A DNA stretch of 64,000 nucleotides. Origin: Sporodiniella umbellata. Lineage: Eukaryota > Mucoromycota > Mucoromycetes > Mucorales > Rhizopodaceae. Of the stretch, positions 46,827 through 58,560 are shown in pieces (position 1 is the first letter of the stretch; every line of letters starts with the position of its first letter). The stretch spans positions 20,728 to 84,727 of the forward strand of contig JAIXMR010000116.1 in assembly GCA_025677835.1 (NCBI GenBank), read 5' to 3'. The position numbers and the translations under genes are program-made. The notes below the pieces were generated by a model that worked only from the letters and a program-made list of their open reading frames with translations, was not told where the DNA came from and did not search any database.

Positions 46827-48836
46827 ATGAACACCAGATCTGTTCCTTGTACCGGTAACCTTAGATTGAACAGGGTGTCTTGGGTTTATCTGACTCGTTT
46901 TCTTGAGAAACTAGAATGTCGAAAACAACGAAGAAAATGTATACAGGTTGATCCTGACGAGCCTTGCCTGAGGTGTGTCAAATTAGGCAAAGTGTGCATT
47001 GATCCAGACAGCATGTCAATAGATCCAAACAACGGAATCGACAATCTCAAAGATCAAGTAAGCGAACTATCGCTTACTATCAAAAAGTGCGAAAGCGAAA
47101 TGAAGGCTTTGCAGCAAACCAGCAATGCACCGCAGCAACTAATTGAAGAGCTTTGTTACCGGTGGAATGTTCAAATACGAAATGGAACTTTTAGTATAGA
47201 TACAGGGATCAAGTGCTTAAGCGATCTTTTGCATTATCAGAGCCCTTTCAGTTATTTGTCTTCTGGGAGTGTACATAGTAGTTCTAGTGAAGATAGCGTT
47301 GAAGACAGCCGGATTTTTATTCGTTTCAAAAGCCAGGAGTATGGTAGTTTATATGGCCTTACCGGGAAAATTTTGTCGAGCCTTTTAAAGAAACGAGCCG
47401 AGAGCGCGGTACCTTTGATGCTTGAGTATAACCCGACTGGCTCTCTTTTGATTATGAACCAGCTTATTGATAACTATTTCAGTTGCCATAACATCTGTAC
47501 TGGTGTAGTACATGAGGGTTCATTCAGGAAGAGCTATGGGCTTGTTGAAGATCCTTTTGGAGATTTAATAGGCCTTTCAATATGCTGCTATGTCTGTTCT
47601 ATACCTTGTCGCCATATAGAATATAGCGCACGACAGAGAAGAAATATGGCAGATTTTTTTTATACAAAAACTAAAGAAATTCTGCTCGATCAGTTCGACA
47701 ACCCAGACAAACAGACAGATACTGTTACAGCTGTTGTCCTTATGTATCAGTACATACATATGACTTTGAAGTTTATGGAATATGACCCATATCTTAATAT
47801 GGCATATCAAATCTGCCTAGATATGAAAGCGTACTACAGTAAAATAGGTCCTCAGCCTACAACAGAGTATGCCCTTTATACACGGCATTTATCGCATGTC
47901 TATGCCATTCGGGTGATGCTAGACTGTGTCACCGATAAAGGGTTTACCAAACAGCCCATTCCCTTTCCAAAACTGATGTCAATTTCAGATGAACCGGATA
48001 TAATGGCAAAGTTTTTACAAATAGTTGATGATGTAGTTTGTGTGTATCAGCACGATTTTGTAGATAGGCTTAGTGTATGTAACACATGCTCAATATACTG
48101 ACAACATGTATTGATATTTATAGTAAAGGAGCAAATGCACATCATTTGTACAGGAGGCTCATGTACTGTGCAGTTGGAAGTGATCATCAAACTGGATGAA
48201 ATAATATCTGAATGTCGGCGAGGGATGGTATCTCAAAAAAATTTCTGTAAAGATTTTTACAACGAAGAAAAGTGCATGAAAGAAATCGATGAGTCAGAAG
48301 ACTTCTTTGCCATTCTAACTTTTATTCATATCTCATCAATCATAATTATATTACACACAGTATTTTTGCGACCTGTCGCACTAACAAATGGGAACAGGGA
48401 TCTATTAAATATAATTAGACAGCAGTCCTTGGATAGGTCTCACAAAGCTGCTCGTCTGTCGCTTTATGGGATTAAGAGGATATCAGAACTTGATTGCTTG
48501 CCATGTAAGTTCGCAAACAGACAACATTTATCTTACTTCAACATAGGCTATTTCAATTTAGCAATGACGGATGGCATGCTATACACATTGGATACCCTAA
48601 TTCTGCAAAGCTCCGAAAATGACATGGCCTCAAAGGCAGGGCAGATGTTTCATAGCCTGCTCAAAATTATTGAAAAGGATCGTGGTATTAAACCCAAAGA
48701 TCTCCCATCGTTTGTTCTAAAACGTAAGCAAAACATTCAAGAGTTCATTTCTAGTCGCAAAACCGACCCATATCGCTACAATGGCTACCCTGACCCATGG
48801 TATGCTCTAATGTATGACTTATCCCAATGTCTCTAG
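46827..48836 (+). CDS. Zn2Cys6 fungal-type transcription factor
   Basis: Gal4-type regulator. Three exons: 46827-46854, 46915 to about 48072 (or 48078), 48124-48836, giving about 632 residues. Splicing the 28-nt first exon restores the zinc cluster: CTECRKQRRKC, eight residues, then CLRCVKLGKVC. That is C-x2-C-x6-C-x8-C-x2-C-x6-C. Without the splice the first pair of cysteines is lost. A short coiled-coil-like segment follows (DNLKDQVSELSLTIKKCESE), then a long helical region resembling the fungal_trans middle homology region (DNYFSCHNICTGVVHEGSF is typical: 'yF..hp...iih...F'). The target is unknown. The donor of intron 2 has two in-frame candidates. Confidence 0.85.
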
Positions 48837-49203
48837 ATATTCGTTTTGTATATTTGTATTATAATCCTAGCTGTCATTTTCTTGCAGAAACAAAAGCAGG
48901 CCCGTTAATGTTAGTTGTATATTCATAAGCACAAATAAAGAAAGTTTGTTCTTTAACTGAGCAACTCAAAATTGTTTTTTTTTTTTGTAAAACAAAACAA
49001 ATTTTAGCAAGCTATCATCGCCTGAAGAGTGATTATACATTCATAATGTATATTGATTAGAGAAGTAGCATATAAACCACGAGCTACTTTAAGCTAACCA
49101 ACATCTTTATTTCTTTTTTTTTTTTTTGGAAAAAAAGCCCTCTACCTACACTTCTATCAAGTATTGCATTTCTCAATCCAAGTCTTTTTTGGTGTATATT
49201 CAT

Positions 49204-49240
<37 letters not shown>

Positions 49241-49494
49241 CAAGTTTTGTTGTTCCTCTTGAGCTTCATGAATGCATTCAGGAATAAAAAGAAGGGTCGT
49301 GTTGGAGTAATTGATCCTTTTCTGTTTTCTATATAAGCTTGGCTGTGTTCGCGATGATAGTCTCTTTTTTGTTTGACTCTAATTTTGCCTATTGCTTTCT
49401 ATTCCTGCTTCTTTTGTGGTGCGAGCTAAAAACAGCAACTAAACTATCGTCGATTTTCAACTCTTTTTATTTACAATGGAAAGAAAAAAAAACA
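48837..49494. other. Intergenic between convergent genes
   Basis: 658 bp. Holds an A30 run at about 49209-49238, the longest homopolymer in the window, and T runs near 48975-48987 and 49114-49128. No gene recognised. Confidence 0.5.
49209..49238. repeat. A30 homopolymer
   Basis: Thirty consecutive A downstream of NHP2, longest run in the window. Confidence 0.85.
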
Positions 49495-50098
49495 TTAATA
49501 AACAAGTTTTTCATCCTATGTGTAACTATGTTAGTAAACATACAACGGGGGCTTTTTTTTCTCTCTTTTTTTTTTTTTTTTTTTTTTTACCAAATCTTTA
49601 GCTTGAGCATAACATTCATCATACAACTCCTTGTAATCTTCGGCGGCTTTAGTATCTTTGGTTTTACCTCCGAAAACAATCATTGTTACGGAAGTGGGGC
49701 GCTTGGTAGAGCTGGCCTCACCCAGTTGCTCTTTAGATGGAACAAAAATGTAGGGAACGTTGCTGTCTTCACAAAGTACGGGCATGTGTGAGATAACATC
49801 TAATGGGGAGATATCGCCAGCAATGACAACGAGACCTTTCTCTCCTTTACGAAGAGCCTTAGCAACTTCTTTAACACCGCGACGTACGTGTTTAACTTTG
49901 CTGGCTAATAGGCATAAAAATGTTTAGCTGTGAATCCAAAGTTGTGTGTTAGTAAAAACCTTTCTTAACAGTTTTGAAAAGCTTTTTAGTCAACTTGTCG
50001 TCAGCCAAAGGATGGGCAATAGGTGACTGAAAACGGGGGGCATCAGTTGAGCCTTCAGACTTCTTGACTTTCTTTTCTTTCTTTGATTCCTTAGGCAT
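49495..50098 (-). CDS. NHP2: H/ACA snoRNP subunit Nhp2
   Basis: L7Ae-family RNA-binding protein of the H/ACA pseudouridylation particle. Three exons (50098-49960, 49904-49591, 49515-49495) give 157 residues, the usual length. Visible: KESKKEKKVKK basic start, HPLADDKLTKKLFKTVKKAS, then KHVRRGVKEVAKALRKGEKG, LVVIAGDISPLDVISHMPVL, and VPYIFVPSKEQLGEASSTKR with PTSVTMI, all hallmarks of Nhp2 (L7Ae fold). The C-terminus depends on the last intron: using donor 49590 and acceptor 49516, the protein ends AKDLDEKLVY. If not spliced, a poly(A) tract is read as Lys-rich sequence. The start codon is 104 bp after the stop of the downstream-facing BAR gene. Confidence 0.93.
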
Positions 50099-50202
50099 TT
50101 TGCTAGTTGATTCTCAAAAAAAACAAAAAAAAGAAAAAAATTGACAGGTTTTTTATTAAGAAAATTAGGTATCGAATGTGACTGCGACAAGCCACTGTCC
50201 AT

Positions 50203-51353
50203 CTAGAAGTTACCACAAATAGTCAGCTGTTTCATTTGCTGAAGTACATCATCCACACGCTTTTCACTTCCTTCCATGCTAGGAGGAACTGACCCTCTCA
50301 TACCCTCCAAGTATTCATAACTGCTTTGTGCAAATCGAAGTTCAGTCTTCACCAGCGCCTCAAATACTGGATCCAAAAAAGGAACACGGAGATCAATTAT
50401 TTGTGGCAGGTCATTGACCAAAATAGTGTTTAGATTTTCATATAGTTCTCTAGCCATATTGGCCTCTTGCTCAGCTCTTGGCAAACGTGAAGGGTCTTCA
50501 CTAGGTCTGTCAATCAACTTTCTGACCTTTGAGCGTGAGTTGTCGTAATCCAACATTTTCTTGTTTCTTCGCTTAATTGCCTCGCTAACCTCTGGAAAAT
50601 ATGAGGCATATCTGGCGAGTGGCTCAATAACAGTTTTTTGATATGCAGGGTCCTACAAGAGATATGAATCAATATTTGTAAAAACGAATATTGTATGAAC
50701 AGATTATTGTGGTCTGTTCTCTTACCAAGCTGTCTTTTGACTCTCTTTCGATAGACTCTAGCGCTTTTTTGTATTCTGTAAGCATTGGATTAGAAGCTGC
50801 GCTGTCTCCATATATTTTTTCTACGATCTGAAGTAGCCGTGTTTGTGAGGCTATGATGGCTAATGAAGTATTGTTTAAAATACGTAAGATCGCTCCCCTT
50901 ACTTCCCCTTCCATTTATATACATATATATGTCTTTTAAAATTATTACCTCGAGTAGAGTCCATATATTGCTTAGCGTTTTTTGATAACTTTTCCGATTT
51001 TTTTTCAAGGCTAGATGTGATGTAGATATATATATATATACATATTAAGTGAACATTCAACGTGATTTTTTTTGTATTACGTTTTGAATCGTTCAAGCTC
51101 TTCCTCATATTCATTATCAAAAGTTTTGTCTACACCTCCAGTTTTTTGTTTGATCTTTAAAAGAAAAAAAATAAGATACTTTAAGCCTACATAAAGCTGT
51201 TTTCCCTTACCGTAGTACCAGCTCTGTTTAAGTTTTTTTTTATTCCAGAACTAATTATAAAGGCTGTTGGCAAAGTGCTTTTAAAATTTTTGCTGTTTTC
51301 TCTCTCTCTCTCTTTCTTTTTTCTTTTTTTTTTTTACTTTACAGAAATGCCAT
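50203..51353 (-). CDS. BAR-domain protein, Rvs161/Hob3-like amphiphysin
   Basis: N-BAR protein that dimerises with an Rvs167-type partner and tubulates membrane at endocytic vesicle necks. Six exons: 51353-51343, 51250-51211, 51154-51081, 51010-50949, 50859-50726, 50652-50203, giving 256 residues; yeast Rvs161 has 265. Visible: amphipathic start MAFLSGIKKNLNRAGTTIKQ, KTFDNEYEEELERFKTLEKK, AIIASQTRLLQIVEKIYGDS, IEPLARYASYFPEVSEAIKR, RSKVRKLIDRPSEDPSRLPR, and LPQIIDLRVPFLDPVFEALV with no SH3 domain after it. Exon 1 encodes only MAF plus two bases. The acceptor at 50860 is chosen because it aligns with Rvs161; a nearer AG at 50902 would add 14 residues. Intron 3 contains a TA repeat. Confidence 0.9.
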
Positions 51354-52514
51354 TAGGTAGTAAGTTTGAAAGAAATAGAGGAAAAAAGAAATGTAATGAT
51401 ACTTGCTACTATTCGGAATTGGCCATTTTGCCGAAAAATCCTGACCGGGACTTTAAAATTGAGTTGGCCATATTTTTAAAACTCAACGAGTCACCTCACA
51501 ATTATGTCATTCAGTCAGATATACATTAACGTTTGCAAAGAATCACGATGTAAAACACTATAGCCATCAGCTGTAGGGTTCGTTTTTATTTGAAGCTTTA
51601 CGATACCAATCTAAACTGTACAGGTTATCTTCTTTGACTCTTCTAAAAAGCATGCTATGTAAACAAGTTTGAAATTTGTATATCATACATGAAACAATCA
51701 TTGAGGCTTTAGTAGCACTCCACAAAAGCCATCCTTATTTTGCCTATTGTAGATGTTTCGATGAGAAAATATTCAAAGATGAGCTCCTTTATTAATGAGA
51801 GATGTTTGGCTGTTGCCGCTATATTTTACTTAAGTAAGACTCTCATTTGCCTTAAATAGCTTCATATCTTTAGAAATTAAAGTTGGATTTGTGCGCAAAT
51901 GTATTTCAATAAGATGTTTTTTAACCTGCAAATTACAAGAGGCAAGTGATCATGTTTTCTAATCGCAGATACCCTTTCAAACGCATTACACTTAAACCAA
52001 GACAAATATGCCTTTACAGAGTAGTACGTGTATAAAACACAGACTTTGCCACACTTTTTGAATGGGAGTTGTTCAGATCTTTGCATATTTCGTAGAAAAA
52101 AAGGGTTCTTTAAAAAAAGAAAACTCCAAAATGTGTTGTAAAGCTTTAATAACAATTTACTTAATATTGTACGTTTTAGGCGTTGAAATTTAAATCTGTA
52201 CTCATGTTCTACTGTTGATACTACATGTGCAAGGCACATTTCTCAACTACTGCTATTATTGGTGGGAAACATGTATTTTTTTTATGAAGGATACGCCTTC
52301 CATTAAATCGCCATCAGAGTCACTGTATTCAGGGAGGCATCGTCTAGCTTTCATTGCAGTAGAAAGGCAGCAGTGAGTGGGTGCGCCCCCTCAAATAAAA
52401 GAAAAGGCATTTGTTTCAAAGTGAATCGCAACGTTTCAACCAAAAAGTAATAGTAATAATAGTGTAGTAAAAAAAACCCTTGACTAGACTCTATTCACTG
52501 GCTTAAAATTTTAT
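51354..52514. other. Intergenic, 1.2 kb, with an unassigned 120-codon ORF
   Basis: Mostly AT-rich. A minus-strand ORF of 120 codons (52239-51877) is longer than typical chance ORFs here but shows no recognised motif or intron structure. A + strand ORF (51275-51529) overlaps the first exon and intron of the BAR gene and looks spurious. No RNA gene seen. Confidence 0.4.
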
Positions 52515-53609
52515 TTACAGTTCGACAACTTGCTTGCCAAAATTTACACCTCGCAAAACATTACACAAAGCTTCAGGTGTTTGCTCAATTCCTTTTGCGA
52601 TATCTTCACGATATTTTATACGTCCTTCAATCAACATAGGGGTTACATCCTTGAGAAACTGTTCTTCAAAGTCCATATGGTCCATAATAATAAATCCTTC
52701 AATAGTGATACGTTTAGTAACCACATACATCAAATTGTAGAGTGGCTCAGGTTTTGAGAGATTGTATTGAGAGATCATGCCACACGCAATGATACGAGCA
52801 AAGTTGTTAGCATTTTTCAAGACAGCATCAAGCATCTGACCTCCTACACTTTCATAGTATATGTCAATACCATTAGGGCAGTTTTTGGCCAAGTTTTCAT
52901 CAATTGAGCCCTCTTTGTAGTTAAATGCAGCATCAAAACCTATGGACTTGAGGTATTCGACTTTTTCTTGAGTTCCAGCTGAGCCAACAACATAAAGACC
53001 CATAGCTTTACCAAACTGTCCCACAAGCTGACCAACTGCTCCAGCAGCCGCAGAGACATATAATGTTTCTCCTTTTTTTGGTTTGCCAATCTTGTTTAAT
53101 CTAAACAAACAAAAAATTAGTACCCAAGGTCAATTTTTTTAGATAAAGTCTTACGCGTAGTAGGCTGTCATGCCAGGCATAGCAAGGATGCCAACGTAGT
53201 GTCTAAGGGGAAGCCCGTTTTTTTTGGCATCGTTTCTGACCACGTAACTCTTTTTGGCATATTCTGCTGTAACCAAAGTGTATTCTTCAAACGAACCTTG
53301 GGATGTGCGACCGTACACAAGATCGTCCAATTTGTAATCCGGATGGTTGGTTTTAATTACTACACCCATTGTGTCACCTGTCATAGGTTTATCAATCGAG
53401 AAAGCGGGAGTGTAAGATTCGATGCTGGAATCTCTCATACGGCCGCGCATATAAGGGTCTACGGAAAGCACTAATTGCTTTACGATGAATTCATTTTTAG
53501 CTAGAGGGGCATTCAAATCAATTACGCTCTCTTTGACTTTCATGTGGACATCAGGCTCAGGATACTCTGTGGGAATTTTTGTAAATAAAACTTGCTTGTT
53601 GGGTGCCAT
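52515..53609 (-). CDS. NADP-dependent alkenal/prostaglandin-reductase-type oxidoreductase (MDR family)
   Basis: Zinc-independent medium-chain dehydrogenase/reductase that reduces the double bond of reactive alkenals or similar enones. Two exons (53609-53155, 53100-52515) give 346 residues. Visible: the LVLSVDPYMRGRM loop typical of leukotriene B4 12-hydroxydehydrogenase and 2-alkenal reductases, LRHYVGILAMPGMTAYY, GETLYVSAAAGAVGQLVGQF (dinucleotide AxxGxxG), DIYYESVGGQMLDAVL, ACGMISQYN, and a C-terminal LRGVNFGKQVVEL. No zinc-binding cysteines. The stress role is inferred from family. Confidence 0.92.
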
Positions 53610-56600
53610 TCTAGTTATTGATACAAATACAGATCTTTTTCTAACTATGAAAAAAAAAAAAGTTGGAAAAGCTTGATTTGTTTATATATGTGTTTTAGTT
53701 CTGAGATTAAAAAATCGGTGTCCAAAAACAGTGAATTAATCATCGACCATGACTAAATTTGCAATTCATTTATTTAATAAGGTTTGCGTGGCTAGTCTTA
53801 AAAAATTGAATTAATCATCAATGACTTTTTCTTTGTAGGAGCAGTTTTATTTAAAATTACCAAAAAACAAACAAACAAAAACACCCTGTTGATTCAAGAC
53901 AAACTCTTTAAGATAACACAACGGGGGTTTGTGTCAATCCCAGCTACTTGAGCTTTTCTAATTGTTTATTCAAAAAACAATTTTGTGAACTAAGGGACAA
54001 AAAAAGCATACAGCTTTATCCCAGAGCTTTTAAGATCCGAGACATAAAACTAACAGAGCAAAGGCAATAGGTTTTTATAGCTTCTATGTAAGCCTTTGTT
54101 TTACTTTAAGTAAATTGACTTTTTTTAGACAATCCGTATAAATATAATTATAAAGTACTAAAAACAAAAATATCGTTAAGCTTTTTCAAAGATGTTCAAA
54201 TATATCTTTAGCCAAAACTTTCAACGCTAAGCTTGTTGTACACCACCCTACGGAATCAAAAGAAAACTGGCGTTAATATCCAGTTGGATCAAAATGTATA
54301 TCTCATCAGTAACAAAACGCCAATGAATATATTAGGTTTTGATATGAACCGTACTATGATCTACATTAGGGAAATAGCTATCGTTTGAGAACTTCGAGTA
54401 GATATTTTATAAAACGGATAGTGAAATCAAGTCAAACTGCCGATGCTCTGTATTAGTAATTGCGATCCTTTTGACGGAGCGCTCCTGTAGAAAACTTTTG
54501 ATATTCAGTATTTTATTACATACTGTATATTTCTCATCAGTATTTGTACAGCACAAACTATACTGAGAGCAATCTGAAGACCGCTGTATAGTACCGAGTC
54601 GTCTTAGAATCGGTACACTCTCGTACAAAATCATAGAACTCTAAAAAAAAAAAAATGTTGTACTTTTATTGGGTTAAAGTCTATATCTGATGGGTCGCTT
54701 AGCCATTAGAAAAATGTCCTGCTAAATTGTACTACATTTCCTTTTTCGTATCAATTTGTAAGCAAGACTATGATATAGCTTCTTTATCAAAACAATCTAA
54801 GACCTATATCCGCTCAACATCTGCCACAATACAAACTACGAATAAACGTTTTGAATTTTAAAACAAACTAGTTCGTGAATATAGTATAGAAACACTGGGC
54901 GGATAGCACACGTAGTCATGGCCGAAACCAAATAGGTAAGTGGTGGTAATATGTACAATGCTAAGCGCTGAAACAAGAGATAAGCATAATAATAGTAGGC
55001 ATGACATGTGGAACTACCTTTTTGAAAATTGATGCGCACTTTTCTATAGCCATAACATAATAAATAAAACGCTACGGCGTCCGGGTTTTCTATGCAAAGG
55101 TAAAGCTTTTGGGAGGGTGTTTATGATTTGACAGCAGATATCAAAATTCTCAGTGCGGTACCAAAACTTTTAGCGTTCTAGGCCTTTCTGTTTTTTCTTA
55201 AAGATCAAAATGGAAAAAGCCAGATATCGCTTTACATATTAATTGCGGTTTGATTATACGTGACTCTTTTTCTCCAAGGTTGTCTAAATCTTTGGTATTG
55301 CTTAATCTTCTATTGCTATAACAAGCGCTGATTGTCTAGCCTTATAAGACTGTTTATTTTCGATAAAGGAAAAGCAGGTATGTGAGTTTCTGCCAAGCTC
55401 TTCATTATAATCTCTCGTTAGGATATCTGTAGCAGACGTGTCTCGTCTTTTTCTTTGGTTTTCTTTAGAAACTATAGAATATTTATTCGTATTTGCCAGC
55501 ACGTTTACTTGAGAAAAAAAGTGCGTAAGACCTTGTATTACATTGGAGATATCCAAAATTCAAACCAACAATAGCATAGCTCACAAATAGCTTCAATTGT
55601 ACTTTGTATTTTATATTAAAGTCAAGAAGTCTGCGCAAACTTTCTTGTAACGAAACATTGACTTTGTTATCTTCATTTCACTTTCAGAAAATCTATCTTA
55701 CTCAAGCCGATCCAACAAAATTTTGGTATAGCCTGTCGTATACAAGTAGTTTGATGTACGCAGTCTATTCTTAATTGTTGCACAAAAGCACAGACCTATC
55801 AATGTGTTGCACATGTAATAAAACAAGTTAATTTCCTTAAATAAGATTTTTAAGGAGGTAATGAAATAAGCTTTTGTTTTTCTTTTTAATTTAAGGAGGT
55901 GTTTTCGAAAGGGCGAGTTTCTAAGTTTTGAATTGAAGGACAAAAAAAAAGAACGCCAGTTGTAAGCTTTGGAGAAAATTTCAGCAAGATTTGCAGTCAG
56001 TTACTTCAATGAATATTTAAATTAAAACTTACTCTTCATTGATTGCTAGAAAATAAGTATTCAAGATAATACTGAAATCAGTACCCCGCTGAAAAATGGA
56101 TTTAGTGTATTTATCTTAAGATAACAAAAAGAACATTTTAGTCTTTTACATTTGAAAAGCTTTTCCTAACGATAAAACCTAACGGAAAAAATTCCCTAAA
56201 ACAGAATACAAACCCCTTAATTTAGCATTCATAAGTATTGTTATTTTGGAGCCTACAATGCTTATTATAGTATTGGTAAGGTACACTTTCTACATCACTT
56301 GGGATGGACGTCGCTCTTTTTTTGTCACGAAATTTAATTGTCTATTTGTTTTATAAGAAGTCTTTCAAATAACATTCTGGCCCTCTTTCTTTCCTTTTAT
56401 TTTAAAAAAATATAGATTGGGATATTCTTTTACAGTCTCACAAACTGCCTCTGGGCCAATTGACTGAATAGAATTAGAGTAGTAAAAACATTTCAGCTCT
56501 TCTTAAAAGGAAAAAAAACTTGGTGAAAACACATCTTGAATATACTTTCATAGATTCTTAAAGCTATCCAAATGCTTCAGTTTAATGAATCAATACCAAA

Positions 56601-57334
56601 CTGTCGCTTCAATCCTGAAAATAACAGTTGTATTTTGTCTACTTAAACTGAATCAAATAGCAATACAAGAGGATTTGTGAATTGGAAGTTTTGTTCCTTT
56701 TTGATGCAATAGCGCGAAATAAAGAAAAAAAGATACAAAGTCCATATTTATACGCAGCCAGAAAGTACTTTTAAGTAGCTAGGAATGTAGGTTTGGCTGT
56801 TTGTCTTTTCAATTACCCTCTATTTTATAAGTTCCGATAAAAAACAGAACCTCATTGATCGCTTGGTTTTTTCAAATTATTCATTTACTATATTAAAATG
56901 TCAAATTAGACCAATATAACTATGTTTCAATAGTTGCTTCAAAAACAATTATATAAAAAAATTTGGAGGTACTGTTGGAGAATTGAACTGATCAAATCTA
57001 ATGAATGATTGACTCTGAAAAAAAAAAGCAATCTCTATAGGAAATAAAATGAGAGGAAACTTTTTGTTTACTAGACAGGCGATTATCTTGTATATAGTAA
57101 CTATAAAAACATAAGCATTTTTTTGAAAGGTTCTTAAGTTTCTAGTTGTCAAAACGCATTTTATAAAATTCATTAGGTATTTATAAAGTAGAGAGTATCT
57201 ATAAAAGACGAGAAAAAGAGAGACTTTCGAAAACCAGAAGACAGCCCTATCGAATCAGTAGGATGTCTATACATATAAATGGGCCTAAGCTTTGACTCCT
57301 TTTTTTTTTTTTTTTTTTTGGTCAAAGCTCATAT
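53610..57334. other. Gene-poor intergenic region, 3.7 kb
   Basis: No recognised gene. Four small minus-strand ORFs (75 aa at 54634-54407, 67 aa at 55039-54836, 84 aa at 55556-55302, 81 aa at 55943-55698) lie in series but I could not join them into a meaningful protein. No repeats beyond short A/T runs, and no tRNA seen. Confidence 0.45.
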
Positions 57335-58560
57335 TTAGTTTTTATAAAAGACAACATCTCCGTAGTCTTCAACAAATTTGCATTGTCTCCAAGTGTTCCA
57401 AAGAGCAAGATATATAGGAGTATTGTCACGCTTATAGTGCTTACCTAAAGCCTTCTTGATATGGATAGTTGCTTCTTCAGCATGATAATGGGGAATGCTA
57501 GAAAAAAAGTGATGGACGACGTGTGTATCGGATATGTGGTGATGAAAGTGATCGATAATGGAGCCATAGGAACGGTCCATTGTAAGAGCAGCACCCCGTT
57601 GAAAGTTTCAAGCATTTTCTCTATAATGAGGTAGCTTGGCATCTGTGTGATGTAGGTAAGTAATGAGAACAATCCAAAAGTTGACAAGTAGGTAAGGAAT
57701 AACATAAAACTTGATTATATTTATAGAGCCAAAGACCTTCCCGGCGTACCCCAGCAGACCGATCATGACAGTAATACCGGCAGTAGAAGATATAACCTCC
57801 CAGTACTGATTTTCTTCGAAAATACCACAGGAAGGATTGAAGTGAGAAACCCAGCCTGAGTACTCTCTACCACTATAATGAGTAAAAAGATAGTAAGGCC
57901 ATCCAAAAAGAAGTAGACGAGTTATGCCGTAAAGAGCGGCAATAGGCGACTCTTCGAGAATGCTGTGAGGTCCATCAGCCTCCTTGTCTTGATCTTGGGG
58001 TGGCAAACCAATTTTACTACGAGTAATAGGAATATGAACCTAAATATTGTAAAACTAAGGCTACCAGTATGTTTAAAATTTTAATAAAGACTTACTTGGT
58101 CTTTTGACATATGCCCATTTGATTTGTGATGCTTAGAGTGCGAAAATTTCCAAGAGTAAAACGGAACCAGTACAAAAGTGTGGAGAACAAAGCCAACGCT
58201 GTTATTGATCATCTTAGACTGACTAAAAGCTTGATGTCCGCATTCGTGGCCAATAATCCAAATACCAGTACCAAAAATACCTTGAGCAGTCCAATATATA
58301 CACCACAAGATTCCACGAAGAATTAAAGAGTTTATTTGATCAATATAAGTAGCGGCATACCCTAAGGAACAAACAAGAGCAAAGTCATGAAGGACATATG
58401 TAAAAGATCTGAGTGTATCTCTTTGAAAACAATGAGAAGGAATAGCATCGCGAATTTCTTTGATTGTAAAATCAGGAATTTCCCAGCCTCTAGCGATAGC
58501 TTCATCGATAGCAGGTAAATTTTGCAGTACATCTGCTTTAATGTTTACTTGAATTGTCAT
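57335..58560 (-). CDS. FAD2: Delta-12 (oleate) fatty acid desaturase, interrupted by in-frame TGA
   Basis: ER membrane di-iron enzyme converting oleoyl to linoleoyl lipid. Two exons (58560-58096, 58039-57335) span 390 codons, the normal length. Histidine boxes: HECGH, HSKHH and, further on, HVVHH; also [18 protein letters not shown]-like membrane parts, DRSYG and [19 protein letters not shown] near the end. At codon 299 (57610-57608) the reading frame has TGA where relatives have Trp (HYRENA, stop, NFQRGAA). The frame is otherwise open on both sides to the normal stop, and every later motif is intact. As written, translation would give a 298-residue protein without the third histidine box. 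Either a recent nonsense mutation (pseudogene), a sequencing error, or stop-codon readthrough. Other genes here use TGA as an ordinary stop. Confidence 0.9.

Noticed and set aside
50860..50948. Shorter RVS161-like intron ending at 50902
   Set aside because: It is in frame but adds 14 residues absent from Rvs161; the later acceptor gives a direct alignment.
51275..51529. 84-codon + strand ORF
   Set aside because: Overlaps the first exon and intron of the BAR gene in antisense; its N-terminus is translated from CT and T repeats.
57335..58560. TGA read as Trp by an altered genetic code
   Set aside because: Several genes here (ATG2, the ELM1-like gene) end at TGA, and only one internal TGA was found, so recoding genome-wide is not supported.
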